NCBI GenBank assembly: GCA_024653905.1
Contig: JANLGZ010000066.1
Coordinates: forward strand, 1 to 19,611
Direction: 5' to 3'
Length of the DNA stretch: 19,611 nt
From: an archaeon
GTDB taxonomy: Archaea; Iainarchaeota; Iainarchaeia; Iainarchaeales; Iainarchaeaceae
The notes beneath the pieces were generated by a model. The model searched no databases, was not told where the DNA came from, and saw only the letters and a program-made list of their open reading frames with translations. Below, one piece after another: positions 1-8,136 of the stretch (position 1 is the first letter of the stretch; each line of letters begins with the position of its first letter). The position numbers were made by a program, and so were the translations under genes.

Positions 1-22
1 GGCACAGAGCCCCCTTGAAATG

Positions 23-30
23 GGTTTAAA
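23..30 (+). promoter_or_regulatory. TATA box for the LAGLIDADG gene
   Basis: The motif GTTTAAAT sits about 26 bp before ATG 53, the spacing seen for other genes in the window (2877, 16635). It supports a leaderless transcript starting at ATG 53 and argues against the in-frame ATG at 20, which would lie upstream of the TATA box. Confidence 0.6.
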
Positions 31-52
31 TTTGTTCAATTTCAATTATATA

Positions 53-1192
53 ATGGGAGATTCACAAGTAGAAAGACTACAGAACTCTGCTAGAAATCAG
101 ATGGGTGCTTCTTTAGATGAGATTGCGCAAGGTGCCGGTTTTACTTCAAGGAAAGCAATCCAATACTATTTTGGCACCAGAAAGAATTTGTTTAAATCTA
201 TAGGAATTGAAATTACCAAAGAAAAACCCAAAGAGAAATTAATTGAAGCCGCAAAATCACTTTTTTATAATTCTTCTGCAAGAGAGATTGCAAAAAAGGC
301 AGGGTATAAATCCCATAAAATCATTAACATTTATTTTGATTCTTTGGAGAATCTGAAGAGAATAGCGGGAAAATATGAATGTAACAAAGAAAAAATTAAT
401 TTTAAAGGAGTCGAGTTCAGTCTACAAGATGTTTCAAGAGGAGTTACTATCCCCCAAGAGATAAATGAATTGGTGGCAGAAGAAGCTGGTTGGCATGCAG
501 GGGATGGTTCGTTGTTTACACCTTACACAGGAGTAGAATATAACTATCAATTAGGAGGCGATCCAAACGAGGAAATAGATTTTTACAAATATATTTCGCT
601 GTCCATAAAAAAAATTTACAATCTCGGCATTAAACCTAAGTTACTTTCGAAAGGAAATTTGTTAGGATTAGTTGTATCCTCAAAAGCAGTTTTCACGTAC
701 AAAAAATATTTGGGCTTTCCAGTAGGAGATAAGGCAAATATAATAGAAACTCCAAGTAAAATTTTGAATTCAAAAAATAAAAAAATCAAAGCTGCGTTTA
801 TTCGTGGATTAGCAGACACTGATTTTTCATTAGTTTTCAATAAAAAGCACAAAACTAAGCACTATTATCCGACTATTGTTGGAGCTCTAAATTCTAAAAT
901 ATTAATAGAGCAGGTTTTTTTAATGCTTAAAGAACTTGGATTCAGGCCTTCAAAAAGGACAATTATAAGAAAAGATAAAAATACGCAATATGGGGTTTTT
1001 CTGCAAGGTAATGAACAGTTAGAAAAATGGATTAAAGAAATTTCATTTAATAATTCTAAACATACTACAAAATATTTAGTTTGGAAAAAATTCGGTTTTT
1101 GTCCAGCAAAAACAAAAATAAAAGAAAGATATCTTATGTTAGAAGGAAAGCTTAATCCAAATTTATTTTATAAGAGGTATGAAAATGCGTAG
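53..1192 (+). CDS. HTH (TetR-like x2) - LAGLIDADG homing-endonuclease-family protein
   Basis: A 379-residue protein. Residues about 15-45 (SLDEIAQGAGFTSRKAIQYYF) and about 62-100 (AREIAKKAGYKSHKIINIYF) both resemble the TetR_N helix-turn-helix. The C-terminal two thirds is a two-motif LAGLIDADG domain: motif 1 ends in AEEAGWHAGDGS (acid at D151), motif 2 in FIRGLADTDFS (acid at D257). Both putative catalytic aspartates are kept, so metal-dependent DNA cleavage is possible, though such domains can also be pure DNA binders. It is free-standing: I see no intein splice blocks and no interrupted host gene. The ORF could extend to ATG 20, but a TATA box lies between the two ATGs, so 53 is preferred. 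Its end overlaps the thiolase start by 8 bp, which suggests co-transcription and translational coupling. The fold is fairly sure; the job is unknown. Confidence 0.8.
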   Translation: MGDSQVERLQNSARNQMGASLDEIAQGAGFTSRKAIQYYFGTRKNLFKSIGIEITKEKPKEKLIEAAKSLFYNSSAREIAKKAGYKSHKIINIYFDSLENLKRIAGKYECNKEKINFKGVEFSLQDVSRGVTIPQEINELVAEEAGWHAGDGSLFTPYTGVEYNYQLGGDPNEEIDFYKYISLSIKKIYNLGIKPKLLSKGNLLGLVVSSKAVFTYKKYLGFPVGDKANIIETPSKILNSKNKKIKAAFIRGLADTDFSLVFNKKHKTKHYYPTIVGALNSKILIEQVFLMLKELGFRPSKRTIIRKDKNTQYGVFLQGNEQLEKWIKEISFNNSKHTTKYLVWKKFGFCPAKTKIKERYLMLEGKLNPNLFYKRYENA

Positions 1193-2348
1193 TGTTTCTA
1201 TAGTAGGTCAAGGATTGACCCGCTTCGGCGAGCGCTGGGATAAAAGTTTGCGTGAATTAGTAGCGGAAGCTGGACTTGCGGCTGTAAAGGATTCTGGAAT
1301 TGACGGTCATAAAATAGAAGCTGTTTATGGTGGCACCATGGCTTCAGGAAGATTAATCGGGCAGGAACACATCGGAGCTTTAATTGCAGATCAAATGGGT
1401 TTGAATCCATTGCCAGCACACAGAATGGAAGCCGCTTGTGCTTCAGGAAGTATAGCACTTAGAAATGCAATGCTTGCAATAGCATCAGGAGAACACGATA
1501 TTGTTGCTGTTGGCGGAGTTGAAAAAATGACCGAGGTTGATGCTGGAGAAGTTAGCACTGCTTTAGGCGGAGCTGGAGATCAGGAAACAGAATTATTCCA
1601 CGGAGCAACCTTTCCAGCACTTTATGCTTTAATGGCAAGAAGACACATGAAAGAATATGGAACCACAGAGGAGCAGATGGCTACAGTATCTGTTAAAAAT
1701 CACAAAAATGCAATGGATAATCCTTACGCACAATTTCATAAAGAATTTACTTTAGATCAAGTAATGAATTCAGGTTACGTTGCATCCCCATTAAAATTAC
1801 TGGATTGTTCTCCAATAACCGACGGAGCAGCTGCGGTTATACTTGCAGCAACTGATGTTGCAAAAAAATATTCTGAACAACCAATAGAAATAATCGGTTC
1901 AGGTCAAGCTTCAGGAACAATTGCTTTAACTGGAAGAAAAAATTTAACAGGAATTGAAGCAACAACAATTGCTTCCAAAATTGCGTTTGAAAAAGCAAAG
2001 CTGACTCAAAAAGATGTTGACTTTGCCGAGGTTCATGATTGTTTTACTATTGCAGAAATAATGGCAATAGAAGATTTAGGATTTTTCAAAAAAGGTGAAG
2101 GCGGAAAAGCAACGGAGCAGGGAAAAACAGCAATGGATGGAGAAATTCCAATCAACACTTCTGGTGGTTTGAAAGGAAAAGGTCATCCTGTTGGAGCTAC
2201 CGGAGTTGCACAAGCAATCGAAGCAGTTCAGCAATTGCAAAACAAGGCAGGAAAAAGACAAATCAAAGACGCCAATATTGGTTTAACTCATAATGTCGGT
2301 GGATCAGGAGCAACGGTTGTTGTGAATCTTTACAGGAGGGCTCAATAA
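1185..2348 (+). CDS. Archaeal acetyl-CoA C-acetyltransferase (SCP2-type thiolase)
   Basis: A 387-residue thiolase-superfamily enzyme that should condense two acetyl-CoA to acetoacetyl-CoA, the first step toward mevalonate. The nucleophile is C85 in EAACASGS. Other active-site elements are H284 in VHDCFTIAE, H334 in GLKGKGHPVGATG and the HNVGGSG loop at 369-375. Length and motifs fit the archaeal thiolase that forms a complex with HMG-CoA synthase bridged by a DUF35 protein. ATG 1185 has GAGGT six bases upstream, which is better than ATG 1179. The stop overlaps the DUF35 start (TAATG), as expected for that complex. HMG-CoA synthase, usually adjacent, is not in the window. A sterol-carrier-like thiolase acting on another acyl-CoA is the alternative. 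Confidence 0.88.
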   Translation: MRSVSIVGQGLTRFGERWDKSLRELVAEAGLAAVKDSGIDGHKIEAVYGGTMASGRLIGQEHIGALIADQMGLNPLPAHRMEAACASGSIALRNAMLAIASGEHDIVAVGGVEKMTEVDAGEVSTALGGAGDQETELFHGATFPALYALMARRHMKEYGTTEEQMATVSVKNHKNAMDNPYAQFHKEFTLDQVMNSGYVASPLKLLDCSPITDGAAAVILAATDVAKKYSEQPIEIIGSGQASGTIALTGRKNLTGIEATTIASKIAFEKAKLTQKDVDFAEVHDCFTIAEIMAIEDLGFFKKGEGGKATEQGKTAMDGEIPINTSGGLKGKGHPVGATGVAQAIEAVQQLQNKAGKRQIKDANIGLTHNVGGSGATVVVNLYRRAQ

Positions 2349-2749
2349 TGGTTGATGCTGCTGTTCCAATTCACTGGAGAAGATTTGATGAACGTTATAG
2401 ATTAATAGGAAATAAATGCCAGACCTGCAATACAAGTTATTTTCCAGCAAGGCCAATTTGTCCAATCTGCAGAAGAAAAGGAGTTCTTGTTACTGAACAA
2501 ATGCCTTTTACAGGAAAAATTTATTCTTTCACAAAAGTATTCGTGGGACCTGTTGGTTTTGATAACGAAACCCCTTATCATATTGCAATTATTGAACTTG
2601 ATAACAAAGCAAAAATTTTAGCACAAATAGTTGACTCTTCAGATGAGAAAGTAATTATTGGTGCTAAAGTGAAAAAAGTATTCAGAAAAATTGCTGATGC
2701 TGATGAAGAAGGAATGATTGCCTACGGGTATAAGTTCAAAGTACAATAA
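2348..2749 (+). CDS. DUF35 zinc-ribbon/OB-fold protein, partner of the thiolase
   Basis: A 133-residue protein. An N-terminal helix is followed by a rubredoxin-like zinc ribbon (C24-x2-C27, C38-x2-C41) and an OB fold (about 52-130), the standard DUF35 layout. In archaea this family holds thiolase and HMG-CoA synthase together and forms a shared CoA-binding site that channels acetoacetyl-CoA. The gene overlaps the thiolase stop by one base and has a strong AGGAGGG site seven bases before ATG 2348, so equimolar production is likely. It ends at a hairpin-rich gap that probably terminates the transcript. Confidence 0.88.
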   Translation: MVDAAVPIHWRRFDERYRLIGNKCQTCNTSYFPARPICPICRRKGVLVTEQMPFTGKIYSFTKVFVGPVGFDNETPYHIAIIELDNKAKILAQIVDSSDEKVIIGAKVKKVFRKIADADEEGMIAYGYKFKVQ

Positions 2750-2803
2750 CTGTTACCTAATTGTTGTAGGTACAGCAAAAAAGATTTATTTTTATGAAAT
2801 AAA
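2750..2803 (+). terminator. Two hairpins after the DUF35 gene, likely transcription end
   Basis: Directly after the stop, CTGTTACCT (2750-2758) pairs with AGGTACAG (2768-2775) with one bulged T. A second perfect 7-bp inverted repeat follows, TTTATTT (2785-2791) with AAATAAA (2797-2803). The T-rich stretch between them could serve as an archaeal U-tract terminator. The next gene has its own promoter at 2844, consistent with transcription ending here. Confidence 0.45.
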
Positions 2804-2843
2804 GAAAAGCGTTAAATGGGGCCGATTTAAACAAAAATGGCAG

Positions 2844-2852
2844 GTTTAAATA
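2844..2852 (+). promoter_or_regulatory. TATA box for the secreted beta-helix gene
   Basis: GTTTAAATA is centred about 29 bp before ATG 2877, with no ribosome-binding site in between, so a leaderless or nearly leaderless mRNA is expected. A second, weaker GATTTAAAC lies at 2824-2832. Confidence 0.6.
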
Positions 2853-2876
2853 GATGCTTTTCAGATATTACTCTTT

Positions 2877-5030
2877 ATGTGCCGAAATTTTTTCGGGGTA
2901 TTGTTATTTCTGCTAATTTTAGGAACTGCCAGTGCAACCACTTATTATGTAAAAACAACAGGCAATGACACAACAGGAAATGGAAGTTCCGCAAATCCAT
3001 GGAGAACAATACAGACCTGTGCGTCTTACACTGCGCTTGCGGAAGGCGACACTTGTTTAGTTTCGCCTGGGGATTACACAGGCACTGCAACGTCAAGTAA
3101 AGTAAATATTGTAAAGTCAGGTTCTGCAGGAAAACCAATAACCTTCAAATCATCTGGTGCAGGAGTAATGACAAACGGATTTATAATAAGCGGAAAAAGC
3201 TACATAGTCATCGATGGTTTTGATATAACAACGCCTTTAACTTCCGCATGGGATTCTCGAAATTATGGTGCGGGAATTTATTTGTCAAATGCAAAAAACA
3301 ACGAATTGCGCAATAACCATATACAGCATACAATCAGCCCTGGCATTTATTTGTTTGATTCAGGGGATACAGGGAACAAAATTTTAAACAACAAAATAGA
3401 GTACGCTGGTTGTTATGCGGGAATAGTGCTTGAGAATGGTCCCTCAAACAACACTATTGAAGGCAATGATATAAGTCACACAATACAGCATCCAAGATAC
3501 CCGACATTATGTTCATTAAGTGGTTCAGATGCAGACGGCATAAAATTTGATGGTTCTGGAAATATATTCAGGGGCAATTACATACACGACATAACAACAG
3601 CAGATTATGGGAATGTGAGCCCGCATGTTGATGGAATACAAAGTTGCTGTTATTCAGGCACCAGTAATATTTTAATCGAAAAAAACTGGATAAACCTCAC
3701 AACAGCAGGAACATATACTCAAGGAGTATATGTGGATGATGCCAGTTACACAAATATAAACGTGGTAAATAATGTAATCGAAGTAATACAGCCGATTAAC
3801 TTTGTCAATGTTACTACAGGTACAATTTACAATAACACCCTTCTTCCAGGCAATCCCTCTTTGACAAGTGCGAATGGAATACAGCTTATTAATTCAAGCG
3901 GAATAAAAGTAAAGAATAACATAATTTATGAAAGGAAAAGCGATACTGATCATTATTATTTATATCTTGAAAACTCTTCATCCGGACTTGATGTTGGATA
4001 CAATAATTATTACAGGATAAGCGGTGTAACAAGTGGCTCCTATGCCACTGATACAAGTACAGACCCAAAATTTTTAAGTCCAGCAACCACTGCATCTATC
4101 CTAGGTTCTGATGGAATTCCTTTTACAAGCGATGACGGTCTTGTTCTGCAAAACAGTAGTCCTGCGATTAATTCAGGAACAAATGTTTCAGTAACAACAG
4201 ATATTTTAGGAACAAGCAGACCTCAAGGAATCAGTTATGACCTGGGAGCATATGAATATTTGAGTATAATACCAACCCCTGATTGTGCAATTGGAAACCA
4301 AATAACAAGTGCATGCATTTGTAATGGAAGTACTTATAGTTCAGGTTATTGCTGTTCAGCAGGATATTCATCAAGTGCCTGCACAATCCTGCCTCCGGTT
4401 CCAGCAATTTTGGAAATCGAAGCAGAAGAATGTGCCCTATCTTCAGGTTCTACAGGAATCACATTTTCAACACAATCAGCAGCAGAAATATCTTACATTT
4501 ATCAGGTTACAGAAACATCAAATCCGCTCAACGGCGGAAAAGCAGTTTGTAATCTAAATGTTTCTGAAGCAGGAGAATATGTAATTCAGGTAAATGCAAA
4601 TGCGCCAAACGACGGCAGTAATTCAATATTCATAAATGTAGATTCTGATGCAAACAGCGACCAGATGGTGTGGGATATTCCAATTGCCATTGGTTTTCAG
4701 GACAGCAATGCAAACTGGAGAGGTCAAGATGGCAACTTTGAATATAGTCAATTTATTCCAAAAACATTTGACTTAAATGCAGACATGCACAAAGTGATTA
4801 TAATCGGCAGAGAAGGCAACACCAACATAAACAAAATACAGCTAATTAAAATTTCAAAAACCATTTCTGTTTGTTTAGATTTTACAGGGGATAAACAGGT
4901 GAATATTTTTGATTTGGTGTATGTTGCAACAAGAATTTTATCGCCTGATTTAATCGCAGACATAACTGCAGACGGTGTTGTGGATATATTTGATTTAATC
5001 GCAGTTTCAACTAACTTCAAATCCTGCTAA
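2877..5030 (+). CDS. Secreted right-handed beta-helix protein with CBM-like and dockerin domains
   Basis: A 717-residue exported protein. Residues 1-20 form a signal peptide with a hydrophobic core and an ASA cleavage-like end. The mature N-terminus (YYVKTTGNDTTGNGSSANPW) is the DUF1565-type start of parallel beta-helix proteins, and residues about 90-400 carry repeated NxIxxN turns typical of NosD or polysaccharide-lyase-like helices. A Cys-rich module follows at 470-502 (TYSSGYCC motif). Residues about 512-660 look like a galactose-binding/CBM fold ending in a GREGNTNINKIQL-type strand. The C-terminus (666-717) is a two-repeat dockerin with calcium loops starting at D668 and D695. It probably acts outside the cell in glycan binding, cleavage or adhesion. 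No catalytic residues can be assigned. It has its own promoter and interrupts the isoprenoid genes. Confidence 0.85.
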   Translation: MCRNFFGVLLFLLILGTASATTYYVKTTGNDTTGNGSSANPWRTIQTCASYTALAEGDTCLVSPGDYTGTATSSKVNIVKSGSAGKPITFKSSGAGVMTNGFIISGKSYIVIDGFDITTPLTSAWDSRNYGAGIYLSNAKNNELRNNHIQHTISPGIYLFDSGDTGNKILNNKIEYAGCYAGIVLENGPSNNTIEGNDISHTIQHPRYPTLCSLSGSDADGIKFDGSGNIFRGNYIHDITTADYGNVSPHVDGIQSCCYSGTSNILIEKNWINLTTAGTYTQGVYVDDASYTNINVVNNVIEVIQPINFVNVTTGTIYNNTLLPGNPSLTSANGIQLINSSGIKVKNNIIYERKSDTDHYYLYLENSSSGLDVGYNNYYRISGVTSGSYATDTSTDPKFLSPATTASILGSDGIPFTSDDGLVLQNSSPAINSGTNVSVTTDILGTSRPQGISYDLGAYEYLSIIPTPDCAIGNQITSACICNGSTYSSGYCCSAGYSSSACTILPPVPAILEIEAEECALSSGSTGITFSTQSAAEISYIYQVTETSNPLNGGKAVCNLNVSEAGEYVIQVNANAPNDGSNSIFINVDSDANSDQMVWDIPIAIGFQDSNANWRGQDGNFEYSQFIPKTFDLNADMHKVIIIGREGNTNINKIQLIKISKTISVCLDFTGDKQVNIFDLVYVATRILSPDLIADITADGVVDIFDLIAVSTNFKSC

Positions 5031-5068
5031 TCCGCACTAATGTTTTTGCCATTAATCTACGCAGGGTT

Positions 5069-5095
5069 ATGCTACATAATTGTAACGGTTAAATA
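5069..5095 (+). promoter_or_regulatory. Promoter of the mevalonate operon with upstream TACATAA motif
   Basis: The TATA box TTAAATA (5089-5095) lies 33 bp before ATG 5129. Nine bases upstream of it is TACATAA (5073-5079), inside an 11-mer ATGCTACATAA (5069-5079) that recurs exactly at 15733-15743. The position just upstream of TATA suits an activator or repressor site. Confidence 0.5.
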
Positions 5096-5128
5096 CTTTT
5101 TTATTTACCTTCTTATTAGGTGGTTGTA

Positions 5129-6097
5129 ATGACAGGAAAAGGAATAGGTTACGGAAAAACAATTCTCTTCGGGGAACACTTTGTGGTTTATGGTTTATCC
5201 GCAGTAGCTTCTGCAATTTCTAATATTACAATTGCGGAGGTTCAGGGAATGAAAAAAACCAATATTGGGAAGGAATTCATTCCAGGTTTGGAACTCATTG
5301 ATAATCGCCTTAGTGTTGAAGGTTATAAAATAAAAAAAAGAGGGGAAATGGAAAGAAGTTTTGATTTAATGTTCAGGTTTATGAAAATCGATTTGCAAAA
5401 AACTCCTTTAAAAATTACTCTTTCAGGAAATCTGAAATGTGCTTCCGGAATTGGAGCATCAGCAGCGTTTGCTTCAGCGGTTGCACGTGCTTTGAATGAA
5501 CACTTTTCTCTTGGTTTGAACGATGAACAGATTAATGAAATTGCTTATGAAGGAGAAAAAGGGTCTGCAGGAAACCCAAGTGGGATTGATAATACCTGTT
5601 CAACTTATGGTGGCTTTTTAGTTTTTGAGAAGAATCTTGATGGGGGAAAAAATAAAATTGAACTTATAGATGTTGCAAAACCTTTGAGGATTGTTCTTGC
5701 TTCAACAGGAATTACTCAGGAAACAAAAGAAATTGTCGCTGTTATAAAAAAACTGAGAAGTGAAAACAAGGAAAAATATGAACAGATGTTCCTTGATTAT
5801 CATGAAATTTTTGATTCGGCAATTGACTCGCTTAAGAGTGGCAATGAAAAAAAACTTGGTGTATTAATGGATAAAAATATGGAATTGCTTCGTGAAATGA
5901 CTCTTAGCTGTTCTGAAATAGAAAAAATAATTTCTGCTGCAAAACAAAATGGTGCATTAGGTGCAAAGCTCACAGGCACTGGAAGAGGCGGTCTTGTTAT
6001 TTGTCTGGTTCCTGATGAAACTACACAGGAAAAAGTTGCAAAGGCTGTTTCAGAAGCAGGTTTTGAGGCAGCAAAAACGGAGCTTGGAAAAAAATGA
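5129..6097 (+). CDS. mvk: Mevalonate kinase
   Basis: A 322-residue GHMP kinase that phosphorylates mevalonate to mevalonate 5-phosphate. The N-terminus has the family signature GYGKTILFGEHFVVYG (K10, E16, H17). The ATP loop is ASGIGASAA at 105-113. GNPSGIDN contains the expected catalytic aspartate D154, and the C-terminal GHMP motif LTGTGRGG lies at about 281-288. ATG 5129 is chosen because AGGTGG stands five bases before it; the GTG at 5120 would overlap that site. It is the first gene of a nine-gene operon and overlaps the next gene by four bases (ATGA). Length and motifs are full, so I see no reason to prefer galactokinase or phosphomevalonate kinase. Confidence 0.92.
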   Translation: MTGKGIGYGKTILFGEHFVVYGLSAVASAISNITIAEVQGMKKTNIGKEFIPGLELIDNRLSVEGYKIKKRGEMERSFDLMFRFMKIDLQKTPLKITLSGNLKCASGIGASAAFASAVARALNEHFSLGLNDEQINEIAYEGEKGSAGNPSGIDNTCSTYGGFLVFEKNLDGGKNKIELIDVAKPLRIVLASTGITQETKEIVAVIKKLRSENKEKYEQMFLDYHEIFDSAIDSLKSGNEKKLGVLMDKNMELLREMTLSCSEIEKIISAAKQNGALGAKLTGTGRGGLVICLVPDETTQEKVAKAVSEAGFEAAKTELGKK

Positions 6098-7086
6098 AAG
6101 CAACCGCAACAGCAAATTCAAACATTGCTTTAGTAAAGTACTGGGGTAAAAGAAACAACGAACTTAATTTGCCGAATAACTCAAGCATTTCAATGTCGCT
6201 CAATAAATTATATACTACAACAACCGTTGAGTTTTCTAACGGCATTAAAACAGACAGCTTAATTATTGATGGAAAAAAAGCCAGTAAAGAAGAAATTGAA
6301 AGAACCTCAAAACATCTTTCAATAGTAAGGAAACTTGCAAGGAAAGAAATTTTTGCACGAGTTGAAAGCAAAAACAATTTCCCAAAATCTGCAGGTTTGG
6401 CGAGTTCAGCATCAGGTTTTGCTGCATTGAGTTTGGCTGCTACAAAGGCACTTGATTTGCATCTTGATAGGAAGGAACTGAGTATTCTTGCAAGGCAGGG
6501 TTCAGGAAGCGCTTCAAGAAGTATTGAAGGCGGTTTTGTTGAATGGGTAAAAGGAAGTCTGGAAGACGGTTCTGATAGTTATGCAAAAGCAATTGCTCCA
6601 AATGACCATTGGCCTGAACTGACAATGATTGTGGCTGTTCTCACAAAAAAAGAGAAAAAAACAGGGTCTAATGCAGGAATGGAAAAAACACCAGCAACCT
6701 CACCATTTTACAAATGCTGGCTTGACACTGTTGAACAAGACCTTGAAAAAACAAAAAAAGCGATTCTTGAAAAAAACTTTTCACTTTTGGGAAAAACCGC
6801 AGAAATGAACTGTCTAAAAATGCATTCCACAATGCTCACGACCGAACCCCATTTGATTTACTGGGAACCTGAAACAATTAAAGTCATTAAAGAAGTTCTT
6901 TCTTTAAGGGAACAGGGAACAGAGTGTTACTTTACAATTGATGCTGGTCCGCAGGTTAAGGTTTTGTGCATGAAAAAAAATTCGGAAAAAATAAAAAAAT
7001 ACTTTTCTGCAATGAAAGAAGTCAAAGAAATATTTGTGTGCACAGCAGGAGAAGGAGCAAAACTAACTGAAAAGGATTTGTTCTGA
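6094..7086 (+). CDS. Diphosphomevalonate decarboxylase family protein (MVD/phosphomevalonate decarboxylase)
   Basis: A 330-residue GHMP enzyme of the mevalonate-decarboxylase family. All catalytic landmarks are there: VKYWGKR (K15-R20), the phosphate-binding SAGLASSASG at 99-108, the arginine of GSGSASRS (R142), and the catalytic aspartate D283 in DAGPQ, where most relatives have DAGPN. It should therefore be a true ATP-dependent decarboxylase rather than a mevalonate 3-kinase. The substrate is open: mevalonate 5-diphosphate gives IPP, but no phosphomevalonate kinase is present here, whereas mevalonate 5-phosphate (as in haloarchaea) gives isopentenyl phosphate, which the kinase at the end of this operon could finish. 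It overlaps the mevalonate kinase gene by four bases. Confidence 0.88.
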   Translation: MKATATANSNIALVKYWGKRNNELNLPNNSSISMSLNKLYTTTTVEFSNGIKTDSLIIDGKKASKEEIERTSKHLSIVRKLARKEIFARVESKNNFPKSAGLASSASGFAALSLAATKALDLHLDRKELSILARQGSGSASRSIEGGFVEWVKGSLEDGSDSYAKAIAPNDHWPELTMIVAVLTKKEKKTGSNAGMEKTPATSPFYKCWLDTVEQDLEKTKKAILEKNFSLLGKTAEMNCLKMHSTMLTTEPHLIYWEPETIKVIKEVLSLREQGTECYFTIDAGPQVKVLCMKKNSEKIKKYFSAMKEVKEIFVCTAGEGAKLTEKDLF

Positions 7087-7087
7087 A

Positions 7088-7585
7088 ATGGAAGAAATTC
7101 TTGATTTGATAAACGAAAAAAATGAAGTAATAGGAAAAGCTTCACGAAAAGAAATTGAAGAAAAAGGATTGCTTTATCGATGTTCCGGAATTTATGTTCA
7201 AATTGGAAAAAAAATAGTTATTGAACAAAGAAGCCATAATAAAAAAATTAGACCGTTAAATTTTAGCATTGTTGAAGAAACAGTAAAAACAGGAGAAACT
7301 TTTGAAGAAGCTGCTGTTCGAGGAGTAAAAGAAGAACTTGGTTTAGACGTACAAGACTTAAAAGAACTTGGGGTAATTCACATTCAAGATAAAGAATATA
7401 ATGATAATTTTTTATTAAATTTTTTTTTAGCTAAAGGAATAGGGAAATTACTTTTTGATTCAGAAGAAGTAGAAAATATTGAATTAAAAAGCATAGAAGA
7501 AGTAGAACAATTATTTTCTTCTGGGAAAAAAATTAGCCCAGGGTTTTTAGAAAGTTTTAAACATTTTAAAAAGGCGATAAAATGA
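7088..7585 (+). CDS. NUDIX hydrolase-like protein (IDI/YfcD-like) in the isoprenoid operon
   Basis: A 165-residue NUDIX-fold protein. Its start (EEILDLINEKNEVIGKASR) matches the opening of type I IPP isomerases and YfcD-like hydrolases. The NUDIX helix is GETFEEAAVRGVKEELGL (69-86): E82 and E83 are kept, but the first Glu of the REUXEE core is G79, and the leading Gly of the box is Glu. The IDI catalytic Cys and the metal-binding His residues have no counterpart here, so a classical IDI reaction is doubtful. It starts one base after the decarboxylase stop and overlaps ubiX by four bases. A diphosphate hydrolase acting on an isoprenoid or nucleotide is a reasonable inference from context. The region looks more AT-rich than its neighbours. 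Confidence 0.75.
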   Translation: MEEILDLINEKNEVIGKASRKEIEEKGLLYRCSGIYVQIGKKIVIEQRSHNKKIRPLNFSIVEETVKTGETFEEAAVRGVKEELGLDVQDLKELGVIHIQDKEYNDNFLLNFFLAKGIGKLLFDSEEVENIELKSIEEVEQLFSSGKKISPGFLESFKHFKKAIK

Positions 7586-8136
7586 AACTAATAGTCGGAA
7601 TGACTGGCGCAAGCGGAATACAATATGCGGTTGAACTACTCCGTTCGCTGAAAGAAAAAAAAGTAGAAGTGCACTTAGTAATGAGCGAGTGGTCAGAGCG
7701 TCTTGTGGAAGAAGAAACAAATTACAAAATAAACGAAATTAAAAAACTCGCTTACAAGGTTTATGACAACAAAAACATGGCTGCTCCAATAGCATCAAGC
7801 TCGTTTCTTGTTGATGGAATGGTTATTATTCCCTGTACTCTAAAAACCGCTTCAGAGGTTGCCAATGCTCATTGCGGAACCCTCATTGCAAGAGCGGCAG
7901 ATAATGTATTGAAAATGAAAAAAAAGCTCGTGATTTGCATAAGAGAAACACCCCTGAGCACGCCCGCTCTTGAACAATTGCACAAGATTTCTGTTGCAGG
8001 AGGGATAGTATTGCCTCTCAGCCCAGGTTTTTATCACAAGCCGAAGGAAATTAAAGACTTATTTGCCTTCATTAATGGCAAGGTAATGGATTGTTTTGAA
8101 ATAAACAACAATGAATTCAAGAGGTGGGAAAAATGA
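7582..8136 (+). CDS. ubiX: UbiX-family flavin prenyltransferase
   Basis: A 184-residue member of the UbiX/Pad1 family, which joins a dimethylallyl group from dimethylallyl monophosphate to reduced FMN and so makes the prenyl-FMN cofactor of UbiD enzymes. The flavin-binding start VGMTGASGIQYA (5-16), the IIPCTLKTASEVANAHCGTL stretch and LIARAADNVLKMKKKLVICIRETPLS are all standard for the family, and the length is normal. It overlaps the UbiD gene by four bases (ATGA), the usual pairing of cofactor maker and user. In the archaeal mevalonate route it activates the anhydromevalonate-phosphate decarboxylase. Confidence 0.92.
   Translation: MKLIVGMTGASGIQYAVELLRSLKEKKVEVHLVMSEWSERLVEEETNYKINEIKKLAYKVYDNKNMAAPIASSSFLVDGMVIIPCTLKTASEVANAHCGTLIARAADNVLKMKKKLVICIRETPLSTPALEQLHKISVAGGIVLPLSPGFYHKPKEIKDLFAFINGKVMDCFEINNNEFKRWEK

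Noticed and set aside
20..52. Upstream ATG extending the LAGLIDADG gene by eleven residues
   Set aside because: The TATA box GTTTAAAT lies between the two ATGs at the distance expected for a transcript starting near ATG 53.
53..1192. The LAGLIDADG gene as an intein or intron-encoded protein
   Set aside because: No splice-junction residues, no split host gene, and the thiolase downstream is complete and in another frame.
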